The translations under genes and the position numbers were made by a program. Below, piece by piece: positions 1-7,317 of a stretch of 21,220 nt of DNA; positions within the stretch are counted from its first letter, which is position 1; the number at the start of each line of letters is the position of its first letter. A model generated the notes under the pieces. It saw nothing but the letters and a program-made list of their open reading frames with translations, searched no databases and was not told where the DNA came from. Origin of the DNA: JAAZDN01 sp964440875 (GTDB lineage Bacteria; Bacillota_I; Bacilli_A; Erysipelotrichales; Erysipelotrichaceae); the NCBI GenBank assembly GCA_964440875.1, contig CAYTTS010000017.1, positions 1 through 21,220 on the forward strand. Direction: 5' to 3'.

Positions 1-53
1 AACGACAGCCTTCCAAGCTGTATACGGGAGTTCGATTCTCCTCACCCGCTCCA
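1..53 (+). tRNA. tRNA-Gly (UCC), 5' truncated by window edge
   Basis: This is the 3' part of a tRNA. The anticodon stem pairs 5-9 with 17-21 around a seven-base loop (10-16) whose anticodon, bases 12-14, is TCC, reading GGA glycine codons. The T arm pairs 26-30 with 38-42 around the loop TTCGATT. The acceptor strand CACCCGC (43-49) is followed by discriminator T50 and an encoded CCA (51-53). The 5' acceptor strand and D arm lie outside the window. It is the only plus-strand gene here and converges on the SWIM gene. Confidence 0.95.
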
Positions 54-64
54 ATTAGATAAAC

Positions 65-93
65 AAATATCGATTATATCGGTGTTTTTTTTT
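65..93 (+). terminator. Rho-independent terminator after tRNA-Gly
   Basis: A stem pairs 65-74 with 78-87 (CGAT/ATCG core, with two G:T pairs and otherwise A-T) around a TAT loop and runs into an uninterrupted T tract ending at 93. It sits 12 bases after the tRNA CCA. Confidence 0.7.
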
Positions 94-103
94 ACAGAAA
101 TAT

Positions 104-125
104 GGCCATAACTTATGTTATGGCC
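104..125. terminator. Hairpin between convergent tRNA-Gly and SWIM gene, likely shared terminator
   Basis: A perfect 9-bp stem GGCCATAAC/GTTATGGCC with a TTAT loop begins two bases past the SWIM gene stop. The plus-strand side is followed by TTTT. The minus-strand side is followed by a poorer U run. It therefore could stop leftover tRNA transcription and end the SWIM mRNA. Confidence 0.55.
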
Positions 126-127
126 TT

Positions 128-526
128 TTAATTTATCTTTAAACTTTTTAAGTATTCTATAAACCTTACTCCAACAAGTGGATCATCATTAATAAGATGT
201 ATTAAGAAGGAGTCAAGTAAGTCTCTTTTAAAATGTGGTATATCAGAAATCAACTCTTTATTATTAGCAATTATCATTAGATAATCCAAATAGATTAATA
301 TAGTTGCCATATGCTTACAATTATCTTCTTTTGCATATGGACAATCACATGTCATTTTTATTATCGTATTATCATCTTTAAAGTTAATTTTAACTATATA
401 ATCAAAAGTCCCATGGACAGTAGCACTAATATAATCTTCTTTAAGATCAATAAGATCAAATCGTCCTTCAAGAAAATAATCATATGCTCGTTCAATAATT
501 ATGCTTCTAAACTGATCTCGCCACAT
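128..526 (-). CDS. Small SWIM zinc-finger protein
   Basis: A 132-aa protein with a SWIM-type zinc-binding signature: Cys60-x-Cys62, then Cys70-x-His72 (CxC-x7-CxH). About 55 residues of mixed strand/helix precede it and about 60 helical residues follow. SWIM domains are known in bacterial helicase-associated proteins and elsewhere as nucleic-acid or protein binding modules; this copy stands alone with no helicase domain. The ATG start is supported by the ribosome site GAGGTGAG six or so bases upstream. It lies 41 bases after the rnhB stop, behind the rnhB terminator, with its own possible -10 at 545-550. The zinc-site assignment is firm; the cellular role is unknown. Confidence 0.8.
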   Translation of the reverse strand: MWRDQFRSIIIERAYDYFLEGRFDLIDLKEDYISATVHGTFDYIVKINFKDDNTIIKMTCDCPYAKEDNCKHMATILIYLDYLMIIANNKELISDIPHFKRDLLDSFLIHLINDDPLVGVRFIEYLKSLKIN

Positions 527-544
527 CTATCTCACCTCATCATT

Positions 545-553
545 ATTTTAGCA
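545..553 (-). promoter_or_regulatory. Possible extended -10 promoter for the SWIM gene
   Basis: On the minus strand TGC directly precedes TAAAAT (-10 at 545-550), an extended -10 arrangement. It lies just past the rnhB terminator and about 20 bases before the start codon. No good -35 is visible, since that place is taken by the terminator T tract. Confidence 0.35.
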
Positions 554-554
554 C

Positions 555-580
555 AAAAAAAGAGAAGTTACTGCTTCTCT
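555..580 (-). terminator. Terminator of the lepB-rbgA-rnhB unit, overlapping the rnhB stop
   Basis: On the minus strand a 7-bp stem AGAGAAG/CTTCTCT (574-580 with 561-567) encloses a six-base loop and is followed by seven T (561-555). The rnhB TAA stop (568-570) lies in the loop, so the upstream arm is coding sequence for the last residues. Confidence 0.85.
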
Positions 581-1161
581 AATAATTCATAAACAGGTCG
601 ATAAGATTTCCTATGAAAACTTAATATTCCATATTTAAGTAAACTTTCTTTATGTACTTTTGTTGGATAACCTTTGTTATTTTTAAAAAGATACTCTGGA
701 TGTACTAGATCTAAATTATCCATAATCTGATCTCTAACTACTTTTGCGATTATACTTGCCGCAGCGATACTAATACTAACTGTATCCCCTTTTATAATAG
801 ATATTGTCTCTTTATCAGTACTTAGTGGCATTGCATCAATAAGTGAGTATTCCGCTTTACTACGCGATACTAATCGCTCCATTGCATTTTTTGTCGCCTG
901 ATAAATATTTTCATCATCAATTGTTTTCTCATTTACAATTTCAAGGTCAATTGAAATTGCAGTATTAATAATTTCATCAAATAAAATCAATCTTTTCTTT
1001 TCGCTTAAGGCCTTTGAATCATTGATTATATCATTATAATAATTGATTGGAAGAACAACACTGCAGACAACCAGTGGTCCAGCAATACAGCCACGGCCAA
1101 CTTCATCAACTCCTGCGACATATTCATTATTATTCCAATACTTATTCTCATAAGTATTCAT
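568..1161 (-). CDS. rnhB: Ribonuclease HII
   Basis: A 197-aa RNase HII, which cuts the RNA strand of RNA/DNA hybrids and single ribonucleotides misinserted in DNA. Family motifs are present: GVDEVGRG with catalytic Asp19 and Glu20, NDSKALS at 47-53, the third acidic residue Asp109 in LIDAM, and Asp144 in AKVVRDQIM. The C-terminal GYPTKVH and HRKSYRPV blocks are also typical. Length matches the short bacterial form. The ATG lies inside rbgA, giving a 14-base overlap, and the ribosome site is weak, so translation is probably coupled to rbgA. The rbgA-rnhB order is standard in Bacilli. The gene ends inside its own terminator hairpin. Confidence 0.97.
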   Translation of the reverse strand: MNTYENKYWNNNEYVAGVDEVGRGCIAGPLVVCSVVLPINYYNDIINDSKALSEKKRLILFDEIINTAISIDLEIVNEKTIDDENIYQATKNAMERLVSRSKAEYSLIDAMPLSTDKETISIIKGDTVSISIAAASIIAKVVRDQIMDNLDLVHPEYLFKNNKGYPTKVHKESLLKYGILSFHRKSYRPVYELLEKQ

Positions 1162-1978
1162 TTGGTTTTTCCCAACTGATTCTTAGAAGCTCGCCATTTC
1201 TTAATTTTCTTAAGAAGTCTTGCATAGCACGTTCACTATCAGCTTCCTTGTTTAATAAGAAATTTCTATTAATGGCATAATTATTTATTAATTCTTCATA
1301 AGAACTAAATTGAAATTTTAATATTTCTTCTAAATTATCAATTCTATCATAAGCTGTTTTAACTAGTTTTTCTAATGGTAGTATCTCTTCATTAATAGAT
1401 CCAATTAGCGCTAAATTAAGGCCAACTAACTCATCTTCAAAGCGTGGCCAGAGCATTCCAGGGCTATCTACAAGTTCAATCTCATTATTAACCTTTACAA
1501 GCTTTAGAGCCCTTGTAAGGCCTGGTTTGTTAGCAGTTGAAGCTACTTTCTTACCAGCTAATCTATTAATTAAGGTCGATTTGCCGACGTTTGGTATACC
1601 GACAACAAGTGCTCTTGAGGCTCTTGGTCTTATCCCTCTTTTAATCTGTCTCTCATGGACAGGTTTCATTAATTGTTTAACATTTCTTGAAATGATTCCT
1701 TTGACATCATCATTGATAACATCTAGATAAATCGCTGTTATTCCTTGATCTTTAAAATATTTAATCCAATCTTCAGTAATATCATCTTCTGCTAAATCTC
1801 TTTTTCCAAGCACTATCAGTCTTGGTTTATTTCCACTTAATTCTGCAAGTAATGGATTGGCACTAGACATAACTGCCCTAGCATCCCTTAATTCTATTAC
1901 TATATCTGTTTGACTCATTTGTGTTTCTAATTGTCTTTTTGCCCTAGTCATATGACCAGGAAACCATTGTATTGTCAT
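1148..1978 (-). CDS. rbgA: Ribosome biogenesis GTPase RbgA/YlqF
   Basis: A 276-aa circularly permuted GTPase that acts in late assembly of the 50S subunit in Bacilli. The N terminus carries the family signature WFPGHM (5-10). The permuted order is visible: the G4 position at 58-61, then G1 GIPNVGKST (127-135), then G3 DSPG (171-174). A helical C-terminal domain binds rRNA in this family. The G4 motif reads GKRD rather than NKxD, so the guanine-recognising Asn is replaced by Gly. The start has a strong ribosome site, AAGGAGGG, which begins within the lepB TAA stop. It ends with TGA, overlapping rnhB. Confidence 0.96.
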   Translation of the reverse strand: MTIQWFPGHMTRAKRQLETQMSQTDIVIELRDARAVMSSANPLLAELSGNKPRLIVLGKRDLAEDDITEDWIKYFKDQGITAIYLDVINDDVKGIISRNVKQLMKPVHERQIKRGIRPRASRALVVGIPNVGKSTLINRLAGKKVASTANKPGLTRALKLVKVNNEIELVDSPGMLWPRFEDELVGLNLALIGSINEEILPLEKLVKTAYDRIDNLEEILKFQFSSYEELINNYAINRNFLLNKEADSERAMQDFLRKLRNGELLRISWEKPNEYL

Positions 1979-1987
1979 GTACCCTCC

Positions 1988-2533
1988 TTATTTAATTCCG
2001 AAATTTGAAAATGGATATAATATAAATAATGAGTTGGACTCAATTACCGCATCTTTAAAAGTACCGTAGTGTCTCGAATCTTTTGAATTAGGTCTATTAT
2101 CCCCTAATAAAAAGTATTCTCCTTCTGGAACTCTTAGTTTAGGAAAATCAGCTGTAAAATCTGCTTTAAATAATTGTTCATACTCTTTAATAAACTCTTC
2201 ATTTAAGTAAGATTCATCTAAAGCCTTGTCATTTACATAAACAACTCCATCAATCGCCTCAACAGTATCGTTAGGTAAACCTATGACTCTTTTTACAAGA
2301 TATTGATCATCTTCTTCAACATAGACAGTAACAACACTGCCATGTGATAATCCAAATAGTTTTTTTGTTATTATATATGATAAACCAATATCTTTATCAT
2401 GTAATGTTGGCTCCATACTTGTACCTTTTACGATAACCGCTCTAATTATAAATGTTGAAAATAACGCGATAACTAAGGTTGTAATGACAACTACTTTCAA
2501 TAATGATATAACTTCCTTAAATAGTCTTTTCAT
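1988..2533 (-). CDS. lepB: Signal peptidase I
   Basis: A 181-aa type I signal peptidase, which releases exported proteins from the membrane by cutting their signal peptides. One N-terminal membrane anchor spans about 10-33, followed by the catalytic Ser39 in GTSMEPTL and the general base Lys81 in YLVKRVIGLP. The conserved box GDNRPNSKDSRHYG is at 144-157. Length and single anchor match the Gram-positive SipS type. The start has an AGGTG ribosome site. It is the first gene of lepB-rbgA-rnhB, with a TATAAT box between it and the rplS terminator, and is 9 bases from rbgA. Confidence 0.97.
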   Translation of the reverse strand: MKRLFKEVISLLKVVVITTLVIALFSTFIIRAVIVKGTSMEPTLHDKDIGLSYIITKKLFGLSHGSVVTVYVEEDDQYLVKRVIGLPNDTVEAIDGVVYVNDKALDESYLNEEFIKEYEQLFKADFTADFPKLRVPEGEYFLLGDNRPNSKDSRHYGTFKDAVIESNSLFILYPFSNFGIK

Positions 2534-2559
2534 TTCAACACCTACAACTTTCTACTTCC

Positions 2560-2565
2560 ATTATA
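2560..2565 (-). promoter_or_regulatory. Probable -10 of the lepB-rbgA-rnhB promoter
   Basis: A perfect TATAAT on the minus strand lies between the rplS terminator and lepB, 27 bases before the start codon. No convincing -35 is seen at 16-18 bases. TG sits directly before the box but without the usual spacing of an extended -10. Confidence 0.5.
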
Positions 2566-2588
2566 CACTAATATCAATTTCTAAGCAT

Positions 2589-2613
2589 AATAAAAGCTGG
2601 CATTTGCCAGCTT
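2589..2613 (-). terminator. rplS terminator
   Basis: On the minus strand the stem AAGCTGGC/GCCAGCTT (2606-2613 with 2594-2601, 8 bp) with an AAAT loop is followed by TTATTAT. It starts five bases after the rplS stop. Confidence 0.85.
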
Positions 2614-2618
2614 ATTAT

Positions 2619-2966
2619 TTATCTTTTTTCAACTAATCTAGCTGATTTACCTGAACGGTTACGTAAGTAGTTTAACTTAGCTCTTCTTACTTTACCAACT
2701 TTCAATACTTTAATTCCTTGAATGATTGGTGAGTGTACTGGGAAAGTTCTTTCAACACCGATTTGTGATGAAATCTTTCTAACAGTGAACATTTCTGAAA
2801 TTCCTCCACCTGTACGGCTGATAACTACACCTTCAAATACTTGAATACGTGATTTATCCCCTTCAGTGATTAATACGTCAACTGCAACAGTAGCACCTGG
2901 ACCAAAGTCTGGTAAATCTGTACGCATTTGATTTTTTGTAATTTCTTGTACAATTCCTAAATTCAT
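2619..2966 (-). CDS. rplS: 50S ribosomal protein L19
   Basis: A 115-aa ribosomal protein L19, a component of the large subunit near the bridge to the 30S subunit. The family pattern is clear: FGPGATVAVDV, the RIQVFEGVVI and RTGGGISEMFTVRKIS blocks around 40-65, GVERTFPVHSP, and the basic C terminus KVRRAKLNYLRNRSGKSAR. Full family length. The start has an excellent ribosome site (AAGGAG eight bases before ATG). It is transcribed alone, from a consensus-like promoter at 3043-3071 to the terminator at 2589-2613, with a short structured leader that may provide feedback control. Confidence 0.98.
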   Translation of the reverse strand: MNLGIVQEITKNQMRTDLPDFGPGATVAVDVLITEGDKSRIQVFEGVVISRTGGGISEMFTVRKISSQIGVERTFPVHSPIIQGIKVLKVGKVRRAKLNYLRNRSGKSARLVEKR

Positions 2967-3036
2967 ATGTATATCTCCTTATCTATTAAACAATTGCTCA
3001 TTAGATAGTCTAAGCGGAACATTGTTGCTTTACAGC
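2967..3036 (-). promoter_or_regulatory. rplS leader, possible L19 autoregulatory RNA with pseudoknot
   Basis: About 70 bases separate the predicted start of transcription (about 3036) from the rplS ATG. Two 6-bp pairings cross each other: AACAAT (3021-3026) with ATTGTT (2989-2994), and TATCTA (3002-3007) with TAGATA (2980-2985). The second ends against the ribosome site at 2974-2979, so forming it could limit ribosome access. L19 leaders are a known family upstream of rplS in Bacilli; whether this belongs to that family is inference. Confidence 0.45.
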
Positions 3037-3042
3037 CTTATT

Positions 3043-3071
3043 ATTATATCATAGTGGAAATATTTTGGCAA
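3043..3071 (-). promoter_or_regulatory. rplS promoter
   Basis: On the minus strand -35 TTGCCA (3066-3071) and -10 TATAAT (3043-3048) are separated by exactly 17 bases, a near-consensus housekeeping promoter. The -35 begins one base after the ackA stop, so ackA ends directly at this promoter without a clear terminator. Confidence 0.85.
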
Positions 3072-3072
3072 A

Positions 3073-4266
3073 TTATTCAATAAATGAATAAGTATCACGT
3101 GCTATTACTAATTCTTCGTTTGTTGGAACTATCCATACTTGACTTAAACTATCAGCATTACTTATTAATTTTTCATCGCCAACAACTTGCATATTCAATT
3201 CATCATTAATGTCTAATTGCATAGCAACTTTTATTTTCTTAAAGATTCCGTCTCTAATGATACCTGAGTTTTCTCCAATACCACCTGTAAAGACAATAGC
3301 ATCAACTCGCTCTAATTTAACAAAATATGAACCAATCGTTTCAGACACTCGATTAGTATACATGTCAAGCGTTAGTTTTGCACGTTCATTTCCAGCATCT
3401 GCTGCTTCAATGATGTCTCTAGCATCACTTGATATACCACTAACACCAAACATACCTGATTTGTGGTTAAAAATATCTAAGACGCTTTTTGATGTAAGAT
3501 TCTCTTCTTCCATAATATAAGGTAGAATAGCTGGATCAACGTCACCTGTTCTAGTTCCCATCATTATTCCTGCTAATGGCGTAAAGCCCATTGAGGTATT
3601 AGCTGACTTACCATTTTTAATAGCAGTAATTGATGCACCATTTCCTAAGTGAACTGAAATTAGATTTAAGTCTTTAATATCTTTATTCATTAATTCAGCA
3701 ACTCTTCGTGATACATAAAAATGTGATGTTCCGTGGAAACCATATCTTCTTACTTTATGCTTCTCATAATATTCATATGGTAGCGGATATAAGTACGTAC
3801 TTGGTTCCATCGTTTGATGAAATGCTGTATCAAAGACAGCAACTTGTGTTGCATTAGGTAATTTCTCTTTAAATATTTCCATACCGATTAAGTTAACCGG
3901 ATTATGTAATGGAGCAAGTTTGCTTACTGCTTCAACATTTTTGAATACTTCGTCATCTATTAAAACTGAGTGTGAATAAATTTCTCCACCGTGAACAATT
4001 CTATGTCCAACACCAGTAATTTCTGTAATATCTGCAATAATTCCATGTTCTTCTAGAGAATTAAGTAGTATATTAACCGCCTCATTATGATTATTAATAT
4101 CTGATATTTCTTTGACTTTATCACCATTAAATTTCATTGTGAAAATCGAATCTTTTAATCCTATTCTTTCAATAACTCCCGATACAATTACTCTCTCATT
4201 AGGCATTTCATACATTTGAAACTTTAGTGATGAACTACCTGCGTTAACTGCTAGTACAATATTCAT
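3073..4266 (-). CDS. ackA: Acetate kinase
   Basis: A 397-aa acetate kinase, interconverting acetyl phosphate + ADP and acetate + ATP; in fermenters it makes ATP and excretes acetate. Motifs: NAGSSSLKF (8-16), HRIVHGGE (88-95) with the substrate Arg89, FDTAFHQTM with Asp146, RRYGFHGTSH (173-182), HLGNGAS (206-212), TRTGDVDP with Arg239, FTGGIGEN (326-333) and PTNEE near the end with the Mg-binding Glu. Full length. The start has GGAGA, which lies inside the end of the upstream LicD-family gene; only one base separates that stop from this ATG, implying coupled translation. pta is not in the window. Confidence 0.98.
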   Translation of the reverse strand: MNIVLAVNAGSSSLKFQMYEMPNERVIVSGVIERIGLKDSIFTMKFNGDKVKEISDINNHNEAVNILLNSLEEHGIIADITEITGVGHRIVHGGEIYSHSVLIDDEVFKNVEAVSKLAPLHNPVNLIGMEIFKEKLPNATQVAVFDTAFHQTMEPSTYLYPLPYEYYEKHKVRRYGFHGTSHFYVSRRVAELMNKDIKDLNLISVHLGNGASITAIKNGKSANTSMGFTPLAGIMMGTRTGDVDPAILPYIMEEENLTSKSVLDIFNHKSGMFGVSGISSDARDIIEAADAGNERAKLTLDMYTNRVSETIGSYFVKLERVDAIVFTGGIGENSGIIRDGIFKKIKVAMQLDINDELNMQVVGDEKLISNADSLSQVWIVPTNEELVIARDTYSFIE

Positions 4267-4267
4267 T

Positions 4268-5086
4268 CTATTTCTCCTTTTTATCGATGCTTATTTTAAT
4301 AATATGATGTGGAACTTGATTCTCAACTTTTGGTGGTGTCATATAATCTTTACCATACATTTGGCTTAGTACAGCATCAGAATTTCTAGATACGCGGAAT
4401 ACTTTGTCTTCAAATTGATGTTTAACACTAGGGAAAACATCAGTTTTTAAAACAGGTGTGTGAGTATATCCATTAAAAGTCCATGTAACATTTAGCGATC
4501 CATATTTGCTATTGGCATTTTTCTTTTCATATCTAATTCCATGATTATATAAACGTTTTGTAAAGAAACGAGAATCAATCTTTATTAAATCCAACAATAT
4601 TATTACCGGCATTAATATTATACTATAAGTTTGTGCAAGATAGTGTTTAAAAGGTGTTTCACTTATCCCACTGAAGATAAATATGTCAATGAATATTCCA
4701 TTATCTTGTAAGCGGTTAGTAATTAAGGTCTTTTCTTCGATATGTGTACCCTTCGCCTTAATTTTCATAGCTGGAGTTAAAGTATTATATTTATCATTTG
4801 TCTCATAACATTGAAAGTAATAATCTTCACTTAAATCCTCATTTAAGGCATCTATTAATTTAGTATAGTCTTCACGTTCCATAAAAATGTCAATATCATC
4901 ATCCCATGGAATAAAACCATTGTGTCTAATTGCCCCAAGTTCACTTCCATAGGCAAGTGTATAATCAAGATTGTATTTATTAATAATGCGATCAAACTCC
5001 ACTACAATATCTAATAAAATCTCTTGAACATCTTTAACTGTAATAACAGTTCCATCTTCATTCTCTTGTAATATGTATTCTTTCAT
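4268..5086 (-). CDS. LicD-family phosphotransferase (phosphocholine/phosphosugar transfer type)
   Basis: A 272-aa LicD-family protein. The nucleotidyltransferase-fold signature is intact: AYGSELGAIRHNGFIPWDDD at 45-64, with the metal-binding Asp cluster in WDDDIDIFM. LicD proteins attach phosphocholine or related phospho-groups to surface glycans or teichoic acids. The substrate here cannot be read from the sequence. A hydrophobic stretch at about 153-168 may touch the membrane. It has an AAAGGAAG ribosome site before ATG and follows the aminopeptidase terminator by 25 bases. It is joined to ackA by a 1-base gap, an unusual partner. No convincing promoter is visible, so readthrough of the terminator is possible. 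Confidence 0.85.
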   Translation of the reverse strand: MKEYILQENEDGTVITVKDVQEILLDIVVEFDRIINKYNLDYTLAYGSELGAIRHNGFIPWDDDIDIFMEREDYTKLIDALNEDLSEDYYFQCYETNDKYNTLTPAMKIKAKGTHIEEKTLITNRLQDNGIFIDIFIFSGISETPFKHYLAQTYSIILMPVIILLDLIKIDSRFFTKRLYNHGIRYEKKNANSKYGSLNVTWTFNGYTHTPVLKTDVFPSVKHQFEDKVFRVSRNSDAVLSQMYGKDYMTPPKVENQVPHHIIKISIDKKEK

Positions 5087-5110
5087 TATAATCTTCCTTT
5101 TTAGTCAATT

Positions 5111-5135
5111 TAAAAAGTACTATTAAATAGTACTT
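5111..5135 (-). terminator. Terminator of the pfkA-pyk-ROK-aminopeptidase unit
   Basis: A perfect 9-bp stem AAGTACTAT/ATAGTACTT (5127-5135 with 5115-5123) has a three-base loop. Five T follow on the minus strand, counting the last two bases of the stem. The stem is mostly A-T, so termination may be partial. Confidence 0.75.
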
Positions 5136-5146
5136 AGTATATTATA

Positions 5147-6394
5147 TTATATAATAAAATTTCCTTTATCGAAAATCTTTACTTTACTTCCATCATGTTT
5201 TAGACCAACGATAGTCATATCTTCGCTTCCAAACATAAAGTCCACATGGTTAATTGATGAATTATAACCAAATTTCTTAAGTTCTTCTTCACTCATCTCA
5301 GTACCACCAATAATATTCATTGGATATGCAGCACCAAGTGCTAAGTGACAAGAAGCATTTTCATCAAATAATGTATTGTAGAATAGTATTCCACTATTTT
5401 GAATTGGTGAATCATGTGAAATTAAAGCAACTTCTCCAATATGACGACTTCCTTCATCTGTATTTAGTAATTCTAGTAATTTCTCTTCATTCTTCTTAGC
5501 TGAAGATTCAACTACTTTTCCATCTTTAAATACAAGTTTAAAGTCTTCAATCAGTACACCTTGATAATCTAGAGGTTTAGTTGAATAAACTACTCCATCA
5601 ACGAAATCTCTGTGTGGCATAGTGAATGTTTCTTCCGTAGGAATATTAGGATTAAATACTTGTCCATTCCCTGCTACTTCAGCTCCACCTGCCCAACGAT
5701 GATTATCAGCTAAACCAACGTGTAAATCTGTACCTAAACTATTAGTAAAGTGTAGTGATTTAAAGTTGTATTCATTTAATTTATTGTTATGTACTTCTAA
5801 TTGTTTATTATGTTCTCTCCAAGCAACAACTGGATCGTTATCTGCACTTACTCTAGATGCACTTAGTATTGCATCCCAAAGCTTATCTACAGCAACTTGA
5901 TCTTCATCATCCGGGAAGACTAAATTAGCCCATCCCACGCTTGGTATAGCAACTAGCGACCATTGACCATGATTGCCCATTGAATAGTCTCTATAACGCT
6001 TAAAAGCAGCTCCAGACGCTTTTGTCTGTGCAGCCATCTTATTAGAATCTACTTCAGAGAAAACTCCTGGTACATCATCTAAGATGTTTAAACGAGAAAC
6101 TTTTTCACTAATGAAGTAATCATATTGATCAATTCTATATTGTGGAATCGTTTCAAATTCTTTAATATCAGCGTTCATAAAGTTAATTTTAGTCATTTCA
6201 TCATCATGCCATAATATATGAACAAACTTAGCTCCATATTCATAACATGCTTCAGCACACATTCTTGCAAACTTAGCTGATTCTAATGATGCCGTAATAA
6301 CAACTGGCTGACCATCTTTAACATTGATACCAGTATTAACAGCTAAATCAGCATATTTTCTTAATATACTATCATCAATATTTTTAAATATCAT
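5147..6394 (-). CDS. M29-family metallo-aminopeptidase (AmpS/AmpT type)
   Basis: A 415-aa cytoplasmic aminopeptidase of family M29, removing N-terminal residues from peptides with a two-metal centre. Expected ligands are visible: Glu254/Glu255 in IPTEE, Glu321 in IGEVAL, His350 in CHLALG, and His383 and Asp385 in NHVDFM. TMPHRDFVDG (258-267) and the substrate-side block EVALISHDSPI are also typical. Full length for the family. A strong GAGGAG ribosome site precedes the ATG. It is the last gene of the glycolytic unit, 11 bases after the ROK kinase, and ends at the 5111-5135 hairpin. Peptide turnover for amino acid supply is the likely role. Confidence 0.93.
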   Translation of the reverse strand: MIFKNIDDSILRKYADLAVNTGINVKDGQPVVITASLESAKFARMCAEACYEYGAKFVHILWHDDEMTKINFMNADIKEFETIPQYRIDQYDYFISEKVSRLNILDDVPGVFSEVDSNKMAAQTKASGAAFKRYRDYSMGNHGQWSLVAIPSVGWANLVFPDDEDQVAVDKLWDAILSASRVSADNDPVVAWREHNKQLEVHNNKLNEYNFKSLHFTNSLGTDLHVGLADNHRWAGGAEVAGNGQVFNPNIPTEETFTMPHRDFVDGVVYSTKPLDYQGVLIEDFKLVFKDGKVVESSAKKNEEKLLELLNTDEGSRHIGEVALISHDSPIQNSGILFYNTLFDENASCHLALGAAYPMNIIGGTEMSEEELKKFGYNSSINHVDFMFGSEDMTIVGLKHDGSKVKIFDKGNFII

Positions 6395-6405
6395 AATTTC
6401 TCCTC

Positions 6406-7305
6406 TTATAAACCGTATGAAATTGGTAGCATTGCTGCCCCGATAACACCAGGTTGATCTAAACTAGCTAATTCAACCTTAACATCTCTCATACCCTCAT
6501 GTACAAATGTATTGTAGTAAGCTTGTACCTTATCGAAATAATGTGCATGTCCCTTACTCACACCACCACCAATTACAAACATATGTGGATCAGCAACATG
6601 AGCAATTGCAGCCATCATTTGCGCAAACTTACGAGCCATATCATCTACTAATGCTATAGCTTTTTCATTTCCAGCTTGTGCTAATTCAAATAATTGTTTT
6701 GCATCTTCAACATCACTAGCAACTTCAATCTTAGCACGACGTGCAAGAGCAGTACCACTAGCTTCGTTTTCAACAGCACCAAGTGCTAAATGATTAATTT
6801 TTTGGCCGTTATCTGTAACGATAATATTTGCTATTTCACCAGCATAGCCACTCTTTCCAGATACTACTTTACCATTTACAACTAACGCTCCACCAATACC
6901 AGTAGAGTGAGTAATATAGTAAACAATTGGATTACCTTTTCCAATACCAACAACTGCTTCCGCAAGTCCAGCAACGTTAGCATCATTATCCATAAATACA
7001 GGCATACCTAATGCATCTTCAAGTGTTTTAGCTACAGGGTAATCTTCAAACCCTTTTAAATTAGTTGCTAAAGTAATAACTCCACGTTCAGTATCTACTG
7101 GACCAGGAATTCCTAATCCAAGTCCTTTTGCTAGTTGATAATCACTAATAGACTTGACCATTTCGATAATATTACCTAAAACAACTTTTGGTCCAGATTG
7201 GGCATTAGAGTCGCGAATAAACTCCTCTAATACCTCTCCAGATCTAGTAACCTTTGCAACTCTTACTAAAGTACCACCTAAATCCACTCCAATATAAGTT
7301 TCCAT
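6406..7305 (-). CDS. ROK-family sugar kinase, probably glucokinase
   Basis: A 299-aa ROK-fold kinase. The ATP phosphate loop DLGGTLVRVA is at 8-17, and the sugar site includes PVFMDNDANVAGLAE with catalytic Asp108. GIGGALVVNGK (136-146) and GYAGEIANIIV (153-163) follow, and the C-terminal nucleotide site is VIGGGVSKG. The Cys-rich zinc motif and its paired His, usual in ROK glucokinases, are absent: Glu157 follows the Gly in GE, and HLALGAVENEASG replaces the Cys cluster. Placement after pfkA and pyk suggests feeding glucose 6-phosphate to glycolysis; another hexose such as fructose or N-acetylmannosamine cannot be ruled out. The ribosome site AGGAGG begins directly after the pyk stop. Confidence 0.88.
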   Translation of the reverse strand: METYIGVDLGGTLVRVAKVTRSGEVLEEFIRDSNAQSGPKVVLGNIIEMVKSISDYQLAKGLGLGIPGPVDTERGVITLATNLKGFEDYPVAKTLEDALGMPVFMDNDANVAGLAEAVVGIGKGNPIVYYITHSTGIGGALVVNGKVVSGKSGYAGEIANIIVTDNGQKINHLALGAVENEASGTALARRAKIEVASDVEDAKQLFELAQAGNEKAIALVDDMARKFAQMMAAIAHVADPHMFVIGGGVSKGHAHYFDKVQAYYNTFVHEGMRDVKVELASLDQPGVIGAAMLPISYGL

Positions 7306-7317
7306 AGTTACCTCCTA

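Noticed and set aside
1148..1150. UGA possibly read as Trp
   Set aside because: TGA serves as the rbgA stop, Trp codons seen are TGG, and all genes are full length under the standard code.
2964..2980. rplS ribosome site AAGGAGATATACATATG is identical to the T7 gene 10/pET vector leader end
   Set aside because: Flanking bases are native, AT-rich leader and rplS code; a strong ribosome site with an AT spacer can match by chance, so vector contamination is not supported.
5087..5111. Promoter-like TTGACT and TATAAT before the LicD-family gene
   Set aside because: The two boxes are only 12 bases apart and the TATAAT includes the start codon, so they cannot form a working pair for this gene.
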